This document shows, one piece after another, positions 7,734 to 16,417 of a DNA stretch of 64,000 nucleotides. The stretch's first letter is position 1; each line of letters starts with the position of its first letter. Under the pieces are notes generated by a model. The model ran no database searches. It had not been told where the DNA came from and worked only from the letters and a program-made list of their open reading frames with translations. This stretch comes from RPQJ01 sp963732415 (GTDB lineage Bacteria; Pseudomonadota; Gammaproteobacteria; Steroidobacterales; Steroidobacteraceae): contig CAVSZK010000016.1 in the NCBI GenBank assembly GCA_963732415.1, forward strand, positions 75,201 through 139,200. The letters are read 5' to 3'. A program made the translations under genes and the position numbers.

Positions 7734-8963
7734 CTAGGGCGTGTAGCCGTCGTCGAGCGTCCGAAGGAACGCGACGACGTCGTCGATCTCGGCAGGGTTC
7801 AGTGCGGGTTGGCCGCCGAGTTGACGGTCGTACGGGGCCTCCGTGGTGTTGACGTTGCGTTGCAGCGCGACAGGCAGGTCGTCGAATTTCTCGACGCCGT
7901 CCGGCCCGGTCGGGTACCACTCCTCCGGGTTGGTATCGCGACGCACGTAGAATGCGATCACGTCCTCCAGCGTCTGGAAACGGCCGTTGTGGAAGTACGG
8001 TGCGGTTCGCGAGACGTTGCGCAGCGATGGCACCTTGAAGGCTCCGCACAGTTCGCGTTGCGTCGCCAGGTCGGTTCGCTGCGGGCCACACAGGCCGAGG
8101 TCCACGTACCTTGGATCGTCGTTGGCCGGGATCGCGTCGTTGCGCGGCACTCCGAGATTGTCGTAGGTGAAATCGGTGAACATCGGCGGCGAGCCGTCGG
8201 CGCCGCGTGTGCTCGGATGGCAAGCTGCGCAGTTGCCCTTCAACGGATTGTTGAACAGCGTGAGGCCACGCAGTTCCTGGTCGCTCAACGCGGCGCGGCC
8301 GGCCAGGAATGCGTCGAACTTGCTGTCGAACGGACGGAAGTCGGGGTCCTCGGACTGGTAGCGCGCCAGCGCGAATGCCATTGCGTCGAAGGCGCGCTCC
8401 GGGTCGTCGAAGACATCGGCACCGAACAACCGCGTGAATTCCGTTACGTACGCAGCCCGCTGCAATTTGTCGGCGACGCTGGCGACCGACGGATTCGCCA
8501 TCTCCCGTGCGTCCAGGAACGGCCTGCGGGCCTGGTCCGCCAGGCTGGCGGCACGACCGTCGCGGAAGAATCCGCCCACCGGCGTGCCGTCCGCCTCGAA
8601 GCGAAAGGCCGGCGTGAGGCTCGCGTAGCGGATCGACGGCGAGTTTCGCAGTCCCGACAGTTCGAGTCCGGCGCCACCGGGCGCCACGGCCTCCGTTGAC
8701 GGCCCCGCGTGGGCGAGCTCAGGCAGGTGGCAGGTCTGGCACGACATGCGCCCGGACGCTGAAAGCGACTCGTCCTCGAAAATCTGTTCCCCAAGCCTGG
8801 CGACGTCGGACATCGCGGCAGCCGGCGGTGTGGGCGAGGTGTTCTGCCCCCCCGAGCCACCACCGCAACCAGCTACGGTCAGCGAGATCAGGAAACCCGC
8901 TGCCGCGCGTGATTTCCCGGTCCAGCGTCCCTCCCGCCCATCGTGCGCAAGTGCCAATCCCAT
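7734..8963 (-). CDS. Di-haem cytochrome c peroxidase/MauG-family lipoprotein
   Basis: A 409-residue protein with a lipobox-like LTVAGC (Cys33) and a Gly/Ser/Pro linker. Two c-type haem motifs follow, CQTCH (75-79) and CAACH (245-249), in the order and spacing of bacterial CcpA/MauG peroxidases. The C-terminal part has the usual LRNVSRTAPYFHNG and VVAFLRTL segments. Family members reduce peroxide or carry out haem-based oxidation in the periplasm. Here lipidation would tether it to a membrane. It is the first gene of the minus-strand operon and lies about 40 bp after a Fur-box-like palindrome. ATG 8963 gives the signal sequence a basic N-region. Confidence 0.88.
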   Translation of the reverse strand: MGLALAHDGREGRWTGKSRAAAGFLISLTVAGCGGGSGGQNTSPTPPAAAMSDVARLGEQIFEDESLSASGRMSCQTCHLPELAHAGPSTEAVAPGGAGLELSGLRNSPSIRYASLTPAFRFEADGTPVGGFFRDGRAASLADQARRPFLDAREMANPSVASVADKLQRAAYVTEFTRLFGADVFDDPERAFDAMAFALARYQSEDPDFRPFDSKFDAFLAGRAALSDQELRGLTLFNNPLKGNCAACHPSTRGADGSPPMFTDFTYDNLGVPRNDAIPANDDPRYVDLGLCGPQRTDLATQRELCGAFKVPSLRNVSRTAPYFHNGRFQTLEDVIAFYVRRDTNPEEWYPTGPDGVEKFDDLPVALQRNVNTTEAPYDRQLGGQPALNPAEIDDVVAFLRTLDDGYTP

Positions 8964-9003
8964 CTCGATTGATTCTCGACAAGGTCGAAGAGGTCGAGAT
9001 CAT

Positions 9004-9022
9004 AATACGAATCATTCGTATT
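9004..9022 (-). promoter_or_regulatory. Fur-box-like 19-bp perfect palindrome
   Basis: AATACGAAT-C-ATTCGTATT is a perfect 9-1-9 inverted repeat, 41 bp upstream of the peroxidase start. Its size and symmetry equal the 19-bp Fur consensus (GATAATGAT-A-ATCATTATC), and its A/T-rich edges and central ATCAT fit. Fur-family control of the six-gene run is likely, though another dimeric regulator could use such a site. Confidence 0.6.
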
Positions 9023-9099
9023 TGCATCTAAATGTTTACGGGCCTGCCGTGCACCGCTCTGGCATCGCCACTTGCCGGTATTTCAGGCTGGATTGACCC

Positions 9100-10050
9100 T
9101 CACCCTGGCGGAATTCGGGTCGCGTTGGCCTTGAGCCAGGAGTCGAAGGTCTGCAGGGCGGGGTTCAGCGAATGTGAGAACTCAACGCTGCGTGCCGCGC
9201 AGAATTCGTCGCTGAAATCGTGGTTGAACTGGAACATGTTGCCCAGGTCGTCCGCGCCCGGGAATCCGAAGCTGCGAAACACGGCGGGCGGCACCGGGTC
9301 ATGACGCACCTCCTCGCCCAGCGCCTCCGAAAGCCTTGCCGCCATTTCCGAGCCGGTCAGGTGCTGCCCCGCTATCCCGACCGCCCGGTCGGTGAGTTCC
9401 TGGCCGCGCCTGAAGATGCCGTGGGCGCAACGGCCGATGTCCTCGGCGGCGATGCCCGGTAGTTTCCTGTCGCCCATCGGCAGCACGAAGGAGAGTTTCC
9501 CATCGGCGCCGCGCTTCGGACCCATGCCGAAGTGGATCAGGTTGTCCCAGTAGAACGAGGTGAGCAGGAAGGTCGTTGGCACGCCGGAGTCGCGGAAGGC
9601 CTGGTCGCCCTCGCCCTTGGCGTCGAAGTGAGGGACCTTGTACCGGCCCATCAGCGTCGGCATGCGGTCGTCGTCCAGCGGAATCCAGCGGCGCGAATCC
9701 TCGAGGGTTGACCAGACGACATGCCCGACGCCAGCATCGCGCGCCGCGCCGGCCATGGCATGGGCCTCCGCAATCTCCTTCTCCGGGGAAAAATGCGCCC
9801 AGAAGAACGTGACGCAGTAGGCGCCGTGGGCGCCCTCGAACGCGCGGCGCAGGCTCGCCGCGTCGTCGATGTCCGCGGCGACCACCTCGGCACCCGCCTC
9901 CTCAAGGGCCCGCGCCGCTGCCGAACCCACGTCCCGCGTGATCGCCCGCACCGCGAAAGGGCCGTCGGCATCTGCCAGGATGGAGCGCACGAGCCCTCCG
10001 CCCTGGGCGCCCGTTGCACCGACCACGGCAATGATTTTCCTGGCTGTCAT
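9100..10050 (-). CDS. NmrA-family NAD(P)-binding protein
   Basis: A 316-residue Rossmann-fold protein starting MTARKIIAVVGATGAQGGGLV, where GATGAQGG is the NmrA/atypical-SDR dinucleotide motif. The catalytic Tyr-Lys pair of classical SDRs is not obvious, as usual for NmrA-like proteins, which act as redox sensors or as reductases of the isoflavone-reductase type. ATG 10050 has a GAGGG ribosome site; a longer frame to 10110 lacks family similarity. It is a single gene, divergent from the MscS channel. The substrate is unknown. Confidence 0.85.
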   Translation of the reverse strand: MTARKIIAVVGATGAQGGGLVRSILADADGPFAVRAITRDVGSAAARALEEAGAEVVAADIDDAASLRRAFEGAHGAYCVTFFWAHFSPEKEIAEAHAMAGAARDAGVGHVVWSTLEDSRRWIPLDDDRMPTLMGRYKVPHFDAKGEGDQAFRDSGVPTTFLLTSFYWDNLIHFGMGPKRGADGKLSFVLPMGDRKLPGIAAEDIGRCAHGIFRRGQELTDRAVGIAGQHLTGSEMAARLSEALGEEVRHDPVPPAVFRSFGFPGADDLGNMFQFNHDFSDEFCAARSVEFSHSLNPALQTFDSWLKANATRIPPG

Positions 10051-10134
10051 GGTGTTTCCCTCTCTGGTTAGCCCGTTCTCGTTGAGCCCCGCCTCGACTA
10101 GAGTACGCACGTCGATTGTAGTCCGGAGCGGCCC

Positions 10135-10980
10135 TTGAACCAGTCCATCGAAACGCTGACGCGGGCACAGCAGGTGGCCGAAACTTTCGCCGTCGAATTC
10201 GCGCCCAGGCTGCTGGCCGCCGCACTGGTGCTGGTCGTCGGGTGGGTCGCGACCGGCTGGGTGACGAGGTTACTGCAGAAGGGGCTGGCTCGCTTCGAAC
10301 TCGAACCGCCGCTACGGCTGCTGCTCGAACGCATCCTGCGCGCGCTGATGATGGCCCTGGTGCTGATGATCGCCCTGCAGAACCTCGGCGTGGAGTTGCT
10401 GCCGCTGATCGCCGGGCTGGGCATCGCCGGCGCGGGCGTGGCGCTCGCGATGCAGGGCGTGCTGAGCAACCTCGCCGCCGGACTCACGATCATCTTCACC
10501 CGGCCATTCAGGATCGGTGAATATGTCTCGATCGCCGGCGAAGAAGGTGAGGTCAGCTCAATCAACCTGTTCAACACGGTGCTGCGGCACGCCGACGTGT
10601 CGGAGGTCGTGATCCCGAACCGGAAGATCGCCGGAGAGATCCTGCACAACTATGGCTCGATCCGGCAGCTCGGGCTGACGGTGCGCGTGGGCTACGACGC
10701 GGACCTGGACCTGGCGGCCCGCGTCGCCCACGAGGTGCTGGCCGCGAACACGCGTGTGCTGCGCGATCCCGCCCCGCTGGTGCTGGTATCCGCGCTCGCC
10801 GACTCATCGGTCGAGATCGCGGTCAGGCCGTGGGTATCCGTGCCGGATTTCGGGGCCGCGACCGGGGAGCTGAACCTGGCATTGGTGTCGGCGCTGCGCG
10901 CACGCGGTATCGTCATCGCGCTGCCGCAGCAGCAGGTCAGGCTGCTGCCCTCGAACGAGGGCCTGCCGCTCAGCCCCTGA
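10135..10980 (+). CDS. Small-conductance mechanosensitive channel, MscS family
   Basis: A 281-residue protein with three N-terminal transmembrane helices (about 22-42, 62-84 and 88-115). The pore helix has the Gly/Ala pattern GLGIAGAGVALAMQGVLSNLAAG, followed by the beta domain TRPFRIGEYV and VVIPNRKI. It opens under membrane tension to release osmolytes. The start is TTG at 10135 with GGAG about 10 bases upstream. An ATG inside would remove the first helix. The stop overlaps the convergent phosphatase gene by 11 bp. Length and motifs are normal for short MscS proteins. Confidence 0.9.
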   Translation: MNQSIETLTRAQQVAETFAVEFAPRLLAAALVLVVGWVATGWVTRLLQKGLARFELEPPLRLLLERILRALMMALVLMIALQNLGVELLPLIAGLGIAGAGVALAMQGVLSNLAAGLTIIFTRPFRIGEYVSIAGEEGEVSSINLFNTVLRHADVSEVVIPNRKIAGEILHNYGSIRQLGLTVRVGYDADLDLAARVAHEVLAANTRVLRDPAPLVLVSALADSSVEIAVRPWVSVPDFGAATGELNLALVSALRARGIVIALPQQQVRLLPSNEGLPLSP

Positions 10981-11737
10981 GCGCGTCGAGCACGGGCTGG
11001 TGCAGTCGGCCGTTCGTCGCAAGCACCGTCCGGCCGTCGATCCCGAAAGAGCCTCCGTCGAGGTCGGTGAAACGGCCACCGGCCGCCTCGACGATCACCG
11101 CGCACGCACCGACGTCGAGAACGTTCACGTCCGATTCGACGACCGCGTCGATCCTGCCGGACGCGAGCAGGTGATAGTGCAGGAAGTCGCCGTAGCCACG
11201 GATGCGCCCAAGGCGGCCGACCAGCCGTCCGAAGGCAGGCCACTGCGGGCCGGTTGCCAGCGTCTTGAGGTTCCCGGTGGAGAGCGCCGCCGCCTCGATC
11301 TCGGCCACCGTGCTCACGCGGATCGGCACATCGTTCAGCCACGCGCCGACGCCGATTTCCCCGAATGCCAGCTCGCCGTACACGGGTGCCGATGACACGC
11401 CGACGATCAGCCGTCCCTTGTGCATCAGCGCAATCTGCGTCGAGAACATCGGGTATTCGCGCACGAACGCCTTGGTGCCGTCGATGGGATCGACGACCCA
11501 GACATACTCCGCATCGAGCGCGTTCGACCCGGTCTCCTCTCCGTAGAAACCATGCTGCGGAAACTTCGCGTCCAGGATTGCGCGGATGGTTTTCTCGGTC
11601 TCGACGTCTGCCTCCGTGACGGGGGACTTGTCGGCCTTGATGGTGATCGCGAGGTTCGACTGGTAATAGTGCCGAACGACGTCGGCCGCCGCCTGCGCGG
11701 CCTCGAGGGCGGCGGTGAGGTAGATAGAGTGAGCCAT
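10970..11737 (-). CDS. Inositol monophosphatase-family phosphatase, possibly histidinol-phosphatase
   Basis: A 255-residue Mg-dependent phosphatase with the IMPase signatures GEETG (metal Glu67/68), DPIDGT (83-88) and the C-terminal metal Asp in VNVLDVGA. The segment GYGDFLHYHLLASGRID resembles the HisN branch that cleaves histidinol phosphate. 3'(2'),5'-bisphosphate nucleotidase or inositol phosphatase activity remain possible. It is a stand-alone gene that overlaps the 3' end of the MscS gene tail to tail. No other his genes are in the window, so the substrate is undecided. Confidence 0.85.
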   Translation of the reverse strand: MAHSIYLTAALEAAQAAADVVRHYYQSNLAITIKADKSPVTEADVETEKTIRAILDAKFPQHGFYGEETGSNALDAEYVWVVDPIDGTKAFVREYPMFSTQIALMHKGRLIVGVSSAPVYGELAFGEIGVGAWLNDVPIRVSTVAEIEAAALSTGNLKTLATGPQWPAFGRLVGRLGRIRGYGDFLHYHLLASGRIDAVVESDVNVLDVGACAVIVEAAGGRFTDLDGGSFGIDGRTVLATNGRLHQPVLDALRG

Positions 11738-11840
11738 CGTTCAGCCCTGGAGTTGGAAGGATCGGCGTCGGACCTGTAAGCGCGGCAGATTATCCCCGTT
11801 TTGAACCCGACGCGTCCCGGCTGGCTCGGGATCTCCGCAC

Positions 11841-11869
11841 TTGACCCTGCGATGTTCGCTCCTTATGGT
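11841..11869 (+). promoter_or_regulatory. Candidate sigma-70 promoter for the riboswitch-btuB transcript
   Basis: TTGACC (11841-11846) and TATGGT (11864-11869) are 17 bp apart, putting the start of transcription near 11876, just before the riboswitch. Spacing is ideal; the -10 match is moderate. Confidence 0.5.
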
Positions 11870-11875
11870 GCCACC

Positions 11876-12068
11876 ACCTGTAGGTGATCCCGCGCTTAAT
11901 GGCGCGGGAGTACGGGAAGCCGGTCAGATTCCGGCGCTGCCCCCGCAACGGTAGTCGAGTCGAGCTCGCATCGGCCGGATTTTCCGGCACCCACTGCGCG
12001 ACGCGCGGGAAGGGGATGCAGGCGGGACCCTCGAGGTCCACTCGAAAGCCCGGAGACCGGCCTGCCGG
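11876..12068 (+). ncRNA. Cobalamin riboswitch
   Basis: The leader carries the core elements of the B12 riboswitch in order. These are TTAAT near 11896, the GGGAA-CCGGT segment from 11914, the CCGG-CGCTG junction, the B12 box GCTGCCCCCGCAACGGTA (about 11936-11953), and the closing AAAGCCCGGAGACCGGCC near 12045-12062. Binding of adenosylcobalamin normally shuts off expression of the downstream gene. About 116 bases separate it from the btuB start, room for a translation- or transcription-blocking structure. Exact ends are approximate. Confidence 0.9.
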
Positions 12069-12184
12069 ACGAGTCCAGCTTCGCGGAGGGCGAATGGCCG
12101 GGATTGCGCCGTTCGCGCCCCCGACCACCACCCCACCACGCCGCTGGCCTGCAACTGTCCCTGCGGGCGTGCATGGGGGTTCGG

Positions 12185-14116
12185 ATGACGCGTCGATTTT
12201 TCTATTCGCTGTGCATTCCAGCGACGCTGGGGTTCAGCGCGCTGGCTGCTGCGTCTGCTGCCGAAGCCGGCACCGCCGGCGAAGAGCTGGCCACCGAGGA
12301 ATTCATCGTTACGGCGACGCGGATGCCGTTGCCGGAGAGCGAAGTTCTCGCGTCGGCGATCCTGATCGACCGTGACGCAATTGAACTGAGTGGCGCGAGC
12401 GACCCCGGTGACATCCTTAGATTTCACGCGGGCCTCGATCTCGGGCGCAACGGCGGTCCGGGACAGAACACCGCGGTTTTCATCCGCGGGGCCAACAGCA
12501 ACCAGACCCTGGTGATGGTCGACGGAGTGCGCATCAACCCCGGGACGATCGGGCTGGCCGCGCTGCAGAGCATCAATCCGTCGTCGATCGAGCGCATCGA
12601 GGTGATCAAGGGACCGCGCTCTGCACTCTGGGGCACGGACGCAATCGGCGGCGTGATCAACGTGATCACGCGCCGCGAGGCGAGCGACCGGTGGACGGCC
12701 GAAGCCGGTTACGGCGCCTATGACACCGAACAGGCCAGCCTCAACGGGGGCATGTCGCTTGGGTCCGCGCAACTCGGCCTCGGCGTGGCCTGGATCGACA
12801 GCCAGGGCTTCCCCACGCGCAGTGACGACGACGTCGATCGAGGTTTTCACAACCTGAGCGGCACTGCGACACTGCGCGGCGACGTGGGCCCGGCCGACGT
12901 GGCATTGAGCTACTGGCGCGCTGCCGGCACGACCGACTACTCGGACTATTTCCTCGCGCCCGTCGACCAGGATTTTGCCAGCTCGACCATCGCGCTCAGG
13001 GTCGGCGTTCCGCTGCGCGACACGCTGTCTGCAAGTTTCAAAGCGAGTCAATTCGACGACAGCATCGACCAGAACCAGTCGAATGACTACCTGCGCACGC
13101 GTCGAGACACCATCGACGCGCAACTCGACTGGCGCGCTGCTTCACACACCGTCAGCACTGGCGCAATGGTGACGCAGGAACGGGCGAGCAGCCGCTCGTA
13201 CGGGGACCAGTTCAAGTCGGACACCAATACGGTGAACCTCTACCTGCAGGACCAGGTGGCGGTCGGTCCCCACCGCGCACTGGCAGCGGTCGGCTACACG
13301 GACCACGAAACCGCCGGCGATGCCTGGACCTGGAACCTCGAGTACGGCTACATGATCGCCGATGCCACGCTGCTGTACGGACTCGGCGGCACCGGGTACC
13401 GCGTGCCAGACGCGACCGACCGATACGGTTACGGCGGCAATCCGGACCTCGTCCCCGAGAGATCATTCAACCTCGAAGCGGGCGTGCGCCACCGATTCAG
13501 CGGCGCGCACGCGGTGTCGCTGGCATGGTTCCGCAACGAGATCGACGACCTGATCGTGTGGGCCGCTGACCCCAACGACCCATACGCCGGGCAACTCGAG
13601 AACGTGGACCAGGCACGCATCGACGGCATCGAGGCAGCATGGGAGTATGCCGCGGGACCATTCCGGGCACGGGTCGAGGCGATACACCAGGATCCCCGCA
13701 ACCTGACCACCGGCGAGCGCCTGCTGCGCCGCGCCGAGAACAGCCTGACCATCAACGCCTCGCGGAGCTTCGGCCCGGTGGACCTCGGCGTGGACCTGCT
13801 CGCGACCGGTGAACGCAAGGATTTCGGCTACCCGGACCCTGTGACGCTCTCGAGCTACGTGCTGCTGAACCTGACGGCGCGCTGGCATGCGACCCGTGCG
13901 CTGACGGTGTCGGCACGGCTCGAGAATGCGCTGAACGAACAGTACGAACTCGCGGACAACTACAACACGCCGGATCGCGGCCTGTACGTGACCGTCGGCT
14001 ACTCGATGGGTGCTGCTGACCAGTTGGTGCGGGTCGCGGACCAGCGGAGCGGGGACAGTGCCGGGTCGGGCAGCGCATACTCGGCATCGAACAGAAATAC
14101 GCGGACGGGACTCTGA
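12185..14116 (+). CDS. btuB: TonB-dependent vitamin B12 outer-membrane receptor
   Basis: A 643-residue receptor with a signal peptide (MTRRFFYSL...AAASAAEAG), a TonB box region (EEFIVTATRMP), the plug domain (FIRGANSNQTLVMVDGVRI; RIEVIKGPRSALWG) and a 22-strand barrel. It imports cobalamin using TonB energy. The upstream B12 riboswitch and downstream adenosyltransferase support B12 as ligand. ATG 12185 starts a proper signal peptide; an upstream in-frame start at 12104 would not. Oddly, the barrel seems to end at VTVGYSM, but translation continues for about 35 polar residues before the stop, which overlaps the next ATG (TGATG). Confidence 0.9.
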   Translation: MTRRFFYSLCIPATLGFSALAAASAAEAGTAGEELATEEFIVTATRMPLPESEVLASAILIDRDAIELSGASDPGDILRFHAGLDLGRNGGPGQNTAVFIRGANSNQTLVMVDGVRINPGTIGLAALQSINPSSIERIEVIKGPRSALWGTDAIGGVINVITRREASDRWTAEAGYGAYDTEQASLNGGMSLGSAQLGLGVAWIDSQGFPTRSDDDVDRGFHNLSGTATLRGDVGPADVALSYWRAAGTTDYSDYFLAPVDQDFASSTIALRVGVPLRDTLSASFKASQFDDSIDQNQSNDYLRTRRDTIDAQLDWRAASHTVSTGAMVTQERASSRSYGDQFKSDTNTVNLYLQDQVAVGPHRALAAVGYTDHETAGDAWTWNLEYGYMIADATLLYGLGGTGYRVPDATDRYGYGGNPDLVPERSFNLEAGVRHRFSGAHAVSLAWFRNEIDDLIVWAADPNDPYAGQLENVDQARIDGIEAAWEYAAGPFRARVEAIHQDPRNLTTGERLLRRAENSLTINASRSFGPVDLGVDLLATGERKDFGYPDPVTLSSYVLLNLTARWHATRALTVSARLENALNEQYELADNYNTPDRGLYVTVGYSMGAADQLVRVADQRSGDSAGSGSAYSASNRNTRTGL

Positions 14117-14676
14117 TGGGACACCGGCTGAGCAGGATCTATACGCGTACCGGCGACGACGGCAGCACCGGGCTTGGAGATGGCCTGCGCGTGCCGAAGG
14201 AACACCCGCGCGTCGAGGCGTACGGCACGGTGGACGAAGCGAACAGCGCGGTCGGCATGGTGCTGGCCGTGGCCGGGTTGCCCGCGGACGTCGTCGACTG
14301 CCTGACCGCCGTACAGCACGAGATGTTTGAACTCGGCGGCGAACTCTGCATGCCGGGCCATCGCGCGATCACCGACGCCGACGTCGAGCGGCTCGAGCAG
14401 ACGCTGGACCGGTTCAACGAGGCACTACCGCCGCTAAAGGAATTCATCCTTCCGGGCGGAGGTCCCGCGGCAGCCGCGTGCCACCTGGCGAGGACCGTGG
14501 CACGGCGTGCGGAGCGCCGGGTCTGGGCGCTGTCGCGGGTCGAACCGGTCGCGTCCGAAGTTGCCCGCTACCTGAACCGCCTGTCCGACCTTTTGTTCGT
14601 GATCGCGCGCGTGCTTGCGAGGCACGAGTCCGGCAGCGAGGTGCTCTGGAACAAGCGCCAGCGACCCCAGGGCTAG
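14116..14676 (+). CDS. ATP:cob(I)alamin adenosyltransferase, PduO type
   Basis: A 186-residue protein with the family N-terminal motif IYTRTGDDGSTGLGDG (ATP site), VDEANSAVG, and the C-terminal ARTVARRAERR and NRLSDLLFV helices. It attaches the 5'-deoxyadenosyl group to reduced cobalamin, giving coenzyme B12. Its ATG overlaps the btuB stop by one base, so uptake and activation are co-translated under the same riboswitch. The stop codons of this gene and of convergent btuF overlap at a CTAG. Confidence 0.93.
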   Translation: MGHRLSRIYTRTGDDGSTGLGDGLRVPKEHPRVEAYGTVDEANSAVGMVLAVAGLPADVVDCLTAVQHEMFELGGELCMPGHRAITDADVERLEQTLDRFNEALPPLKEFILPGGGPAAAACHLARTVARRAERRVWALSRVEPVASEVARYLNRLSDLLFVIARVLARHESGSEVLWNKRQRPQG

Positions 14677-15515
14677 CGTCCTGCCGGCCCCGTCCTTTTT
14701 GCCCTCGCATCGTCGAGCGCCGCGCAGACTTCGCGGGCACCGTCTGCGAGTCGCGGCGTTGCGCGGGTGAGCGTATCGGACGACATCGAATAGATCGTCC
14801 CGTCACGCACGGCCGCTATCCGGGTCCAGCGGCGCCACAGGGCCAGCGGATCGGTGATCGTGTCGTCGGTGCTGAGGATGACCTGCGGATCGCGCGCAAG
14901 TACCGCCTCGAGCGAAACCGGCGGCGCGAGCTGCGGCAGTTCCGCGAACACGTTGCGCCCTCCGCAGAGCTCGACGATTTCACTGATCACGTGCCGGCCG
15001 TTGACGGTATAGAGCGGCTCGTCGTCGATCTCGATGAACACGCTGATCGACGGCGCCCCGGCGTGGTCGGCCCGCAGCTGCCGGACCCGCGCGTCGAATT
15101 CGGTGGCCGACGCATCCGCGATGTCCGAAGTCCCTGCGATCCTGCCGATCGTGCGCAGTGCGGTCGCCACGTCCGCGAGCCGATAGGTCGGGATCGAAAC
15201 CACGTGCAGGCCCAGCGACTCGAGCCTGGTGATGGTGTCGACGGGCGTGCCGGACGGCCAGGCGAGCACCAGGTCCGGCCTGAGCGCCAGCACGCGCTCG
15301 GGATCGACGCGCCACGCGTCGCCGACCCGGGGCAAGGCTCGCGCCGCATCCGGATAGTCGCTGTACTCAACCGTGCCCACCAGCGTTCCGCCGGCACCGG
15401 CCGCGTAGGCGAGCTCGGTCAGGTTCGGCGCGAGGCTGACGATTCGCGGTTGCGCGGCGGCGCCGGTCGCCAGCGTGACCATGGCGAGCGCCCACGCGAC
15501 CAGCAGCGGCCTCAC
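14673..15515 (-). CDS. btuF: Cobalamin-type periplasmic binding protein
   Basis: A 280-residue protein with a signal peptide ending ATGAAAQ and the BtuF/FepB-type fold: RIVSLAPNLTELAYAAGAG, VGTVEYSDYP, and LRPDLVLAW. It would deliver cobalamin (or a siderophore) to a BtuCD-type importer. I chose GTG 15515 because it overlaps the ampE stop (GTGA) and gives the signal peptide. A longer frame to 15926 runs antiparallel into ampE without similarity. It is the third gene of an ampD-ampE-btuF run, convergent with the btuB operon. It does not carry its own visible riboswitch. Confidence 0.85.
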   Translation of the reverse strand: MRPLLVAWALAMVTLATGAAAQPRIVSLAPNLTELAYAAGAGGTLVGTVEYSDYPDAARALPRVGDAWRVDPERVLALRPDLVLAWPSGTPVDTITRLESLGLHVVSIPTYRLADVATALRTIGRIAGTSDIADASATEFDARVRQLRADHAGAPSISVFIEIDDEPLYTVNGRHVISEIVELCGGRNVFAELPQLAPPVSLEAVLARDPQVILSTDDTITDPLALWRRWTRIAAVRDGTIYSMSSDTLTRATPRLADGAREVCAALDDARAKRTGPAGR

Positions 15516-16417
15516 GTAGCGCGACCCGCCAGTACCAGGATCGCGACGACCACGAGCCAGATCCAGATCGAGCGCGACACGATGCGCCATGCGCCCGCTG
15601 CTGCTGCCGAATCGAGTTTGTCGGGCGCTACGGAGGAAAGGCCGGATTGAAGTGAGCCCTTGCCCACGCGCGCCAACAGGTCTTCCGAACGGTCGAGGAT
15701 GCCGCTGCCAACGCTGTCCACCGTGGCACGCCAGTTGCCAAGAGCATCCTCGAAGCTGCCGGCAAGTGCATAGGCGCCCGCGGCAAGCCGCGCGGGAATC
15801 CAGGCCAGCAGGCCGTGGACCAGCACAAGCGCCCAGCCGAGACTGCCATGCTCCAGCGGCGCACCGCGTCGGACGGCCTCGAATGCGGCACGGCGGCGCA
15901 TCATGTCGCTCACCCGGAACAGCCACGCCCCGGCCGGGCCAAGCGCGACAAACCAGAACACGACACCGAAGATCCGGTTGTTGGCCTGGACAAAAATGGC
16001 TTCCTCGACAGCTTCGCGCAGGCCCGCACCGCGTCCGGCCGCATCGGCCTCGAGCAGTTCGGTCGCGCGCCGCCCAGCCTCGTCGTGGTCTCCGCGTTCG
16101 AGCGCGCGCAGGTAATCGTCGACCTCGTTACCCAGGTCCCTGGGACCGAAGGACAACAGCAGCACCAGTACCGCGAAGGCCAGCTGCAGCAGCCCCAGCA
16201 AATGCGAACCGAGCAGCACGTAGGCGTAACCGACCGGGATTGCAGGCAGCAGCACCAGGAGCACCGCGGCCGCCACCAGCAACCAGCTGCGACGTCCGAC
16301 CAGCAGGCGCTCCGCCCAGTCGCAATATCGGTCCAGCCAGCGCGGCTCCCGCAGGTGCAGCACTGCCGTGAGCACGTGCTCGGTAACCAGTGCCAGTATC
16401 AGCGCGATGAGGATCAT
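15512..16417 (-). CDS. ampE: AmpE-like membrane protein (CobD/CbiB superfamily)
   Basis: A 301-residue polytopic protein with about four to five membrane helices (near 2-18, 45-65, 68-90, 150-168 and 283-298) and a central soluble loop. Its position 4 bp into the end of ampD, in the order ampD-ampE, is the classical layout. AmpE is linked to beta-lactamase induction and is distantly related to CobD/CbiB of cobalamin synthesis. Because btuF follows directly, a cobalamin-related role cannot be excluded, but the ampD neighbour favours AmpE. Confidence 0.8.
   Translation of the reverse strand: MILIALILALVTEHVLTAVLHLREPRWLDRYCDWAERLLVGRRSWLLVAAAVLLVLLPAIPVGYAYVLLGSHLLGLLQLAFAVLVLLLSFGPRDLGNEVDDYLRALERGDHDEAGRRATELLEADAAGRGAGLREAVEEAIFVQANNRIFGVVFWFVALGPAGAWLFRVSDMMRRRAAFEAVRRGAPLEHGSLGWALVLVHGLLAWIPARLAAGAYALAGSFEDALGNWRATVDSVGSGILDRSEDLLARVGKGSLQSGLSSVAPDKLDSAAAAGAWRIVSRSIWIWLVVVAILVLAGRAT

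Noticed and set aside
15512..15926. N-terminal extension of btuF by 137 residues
   Set aside because: It would cover the ampE 3' end in another frame. The GTG at 15515 gives a signal peptide and a 4-bp overlap.
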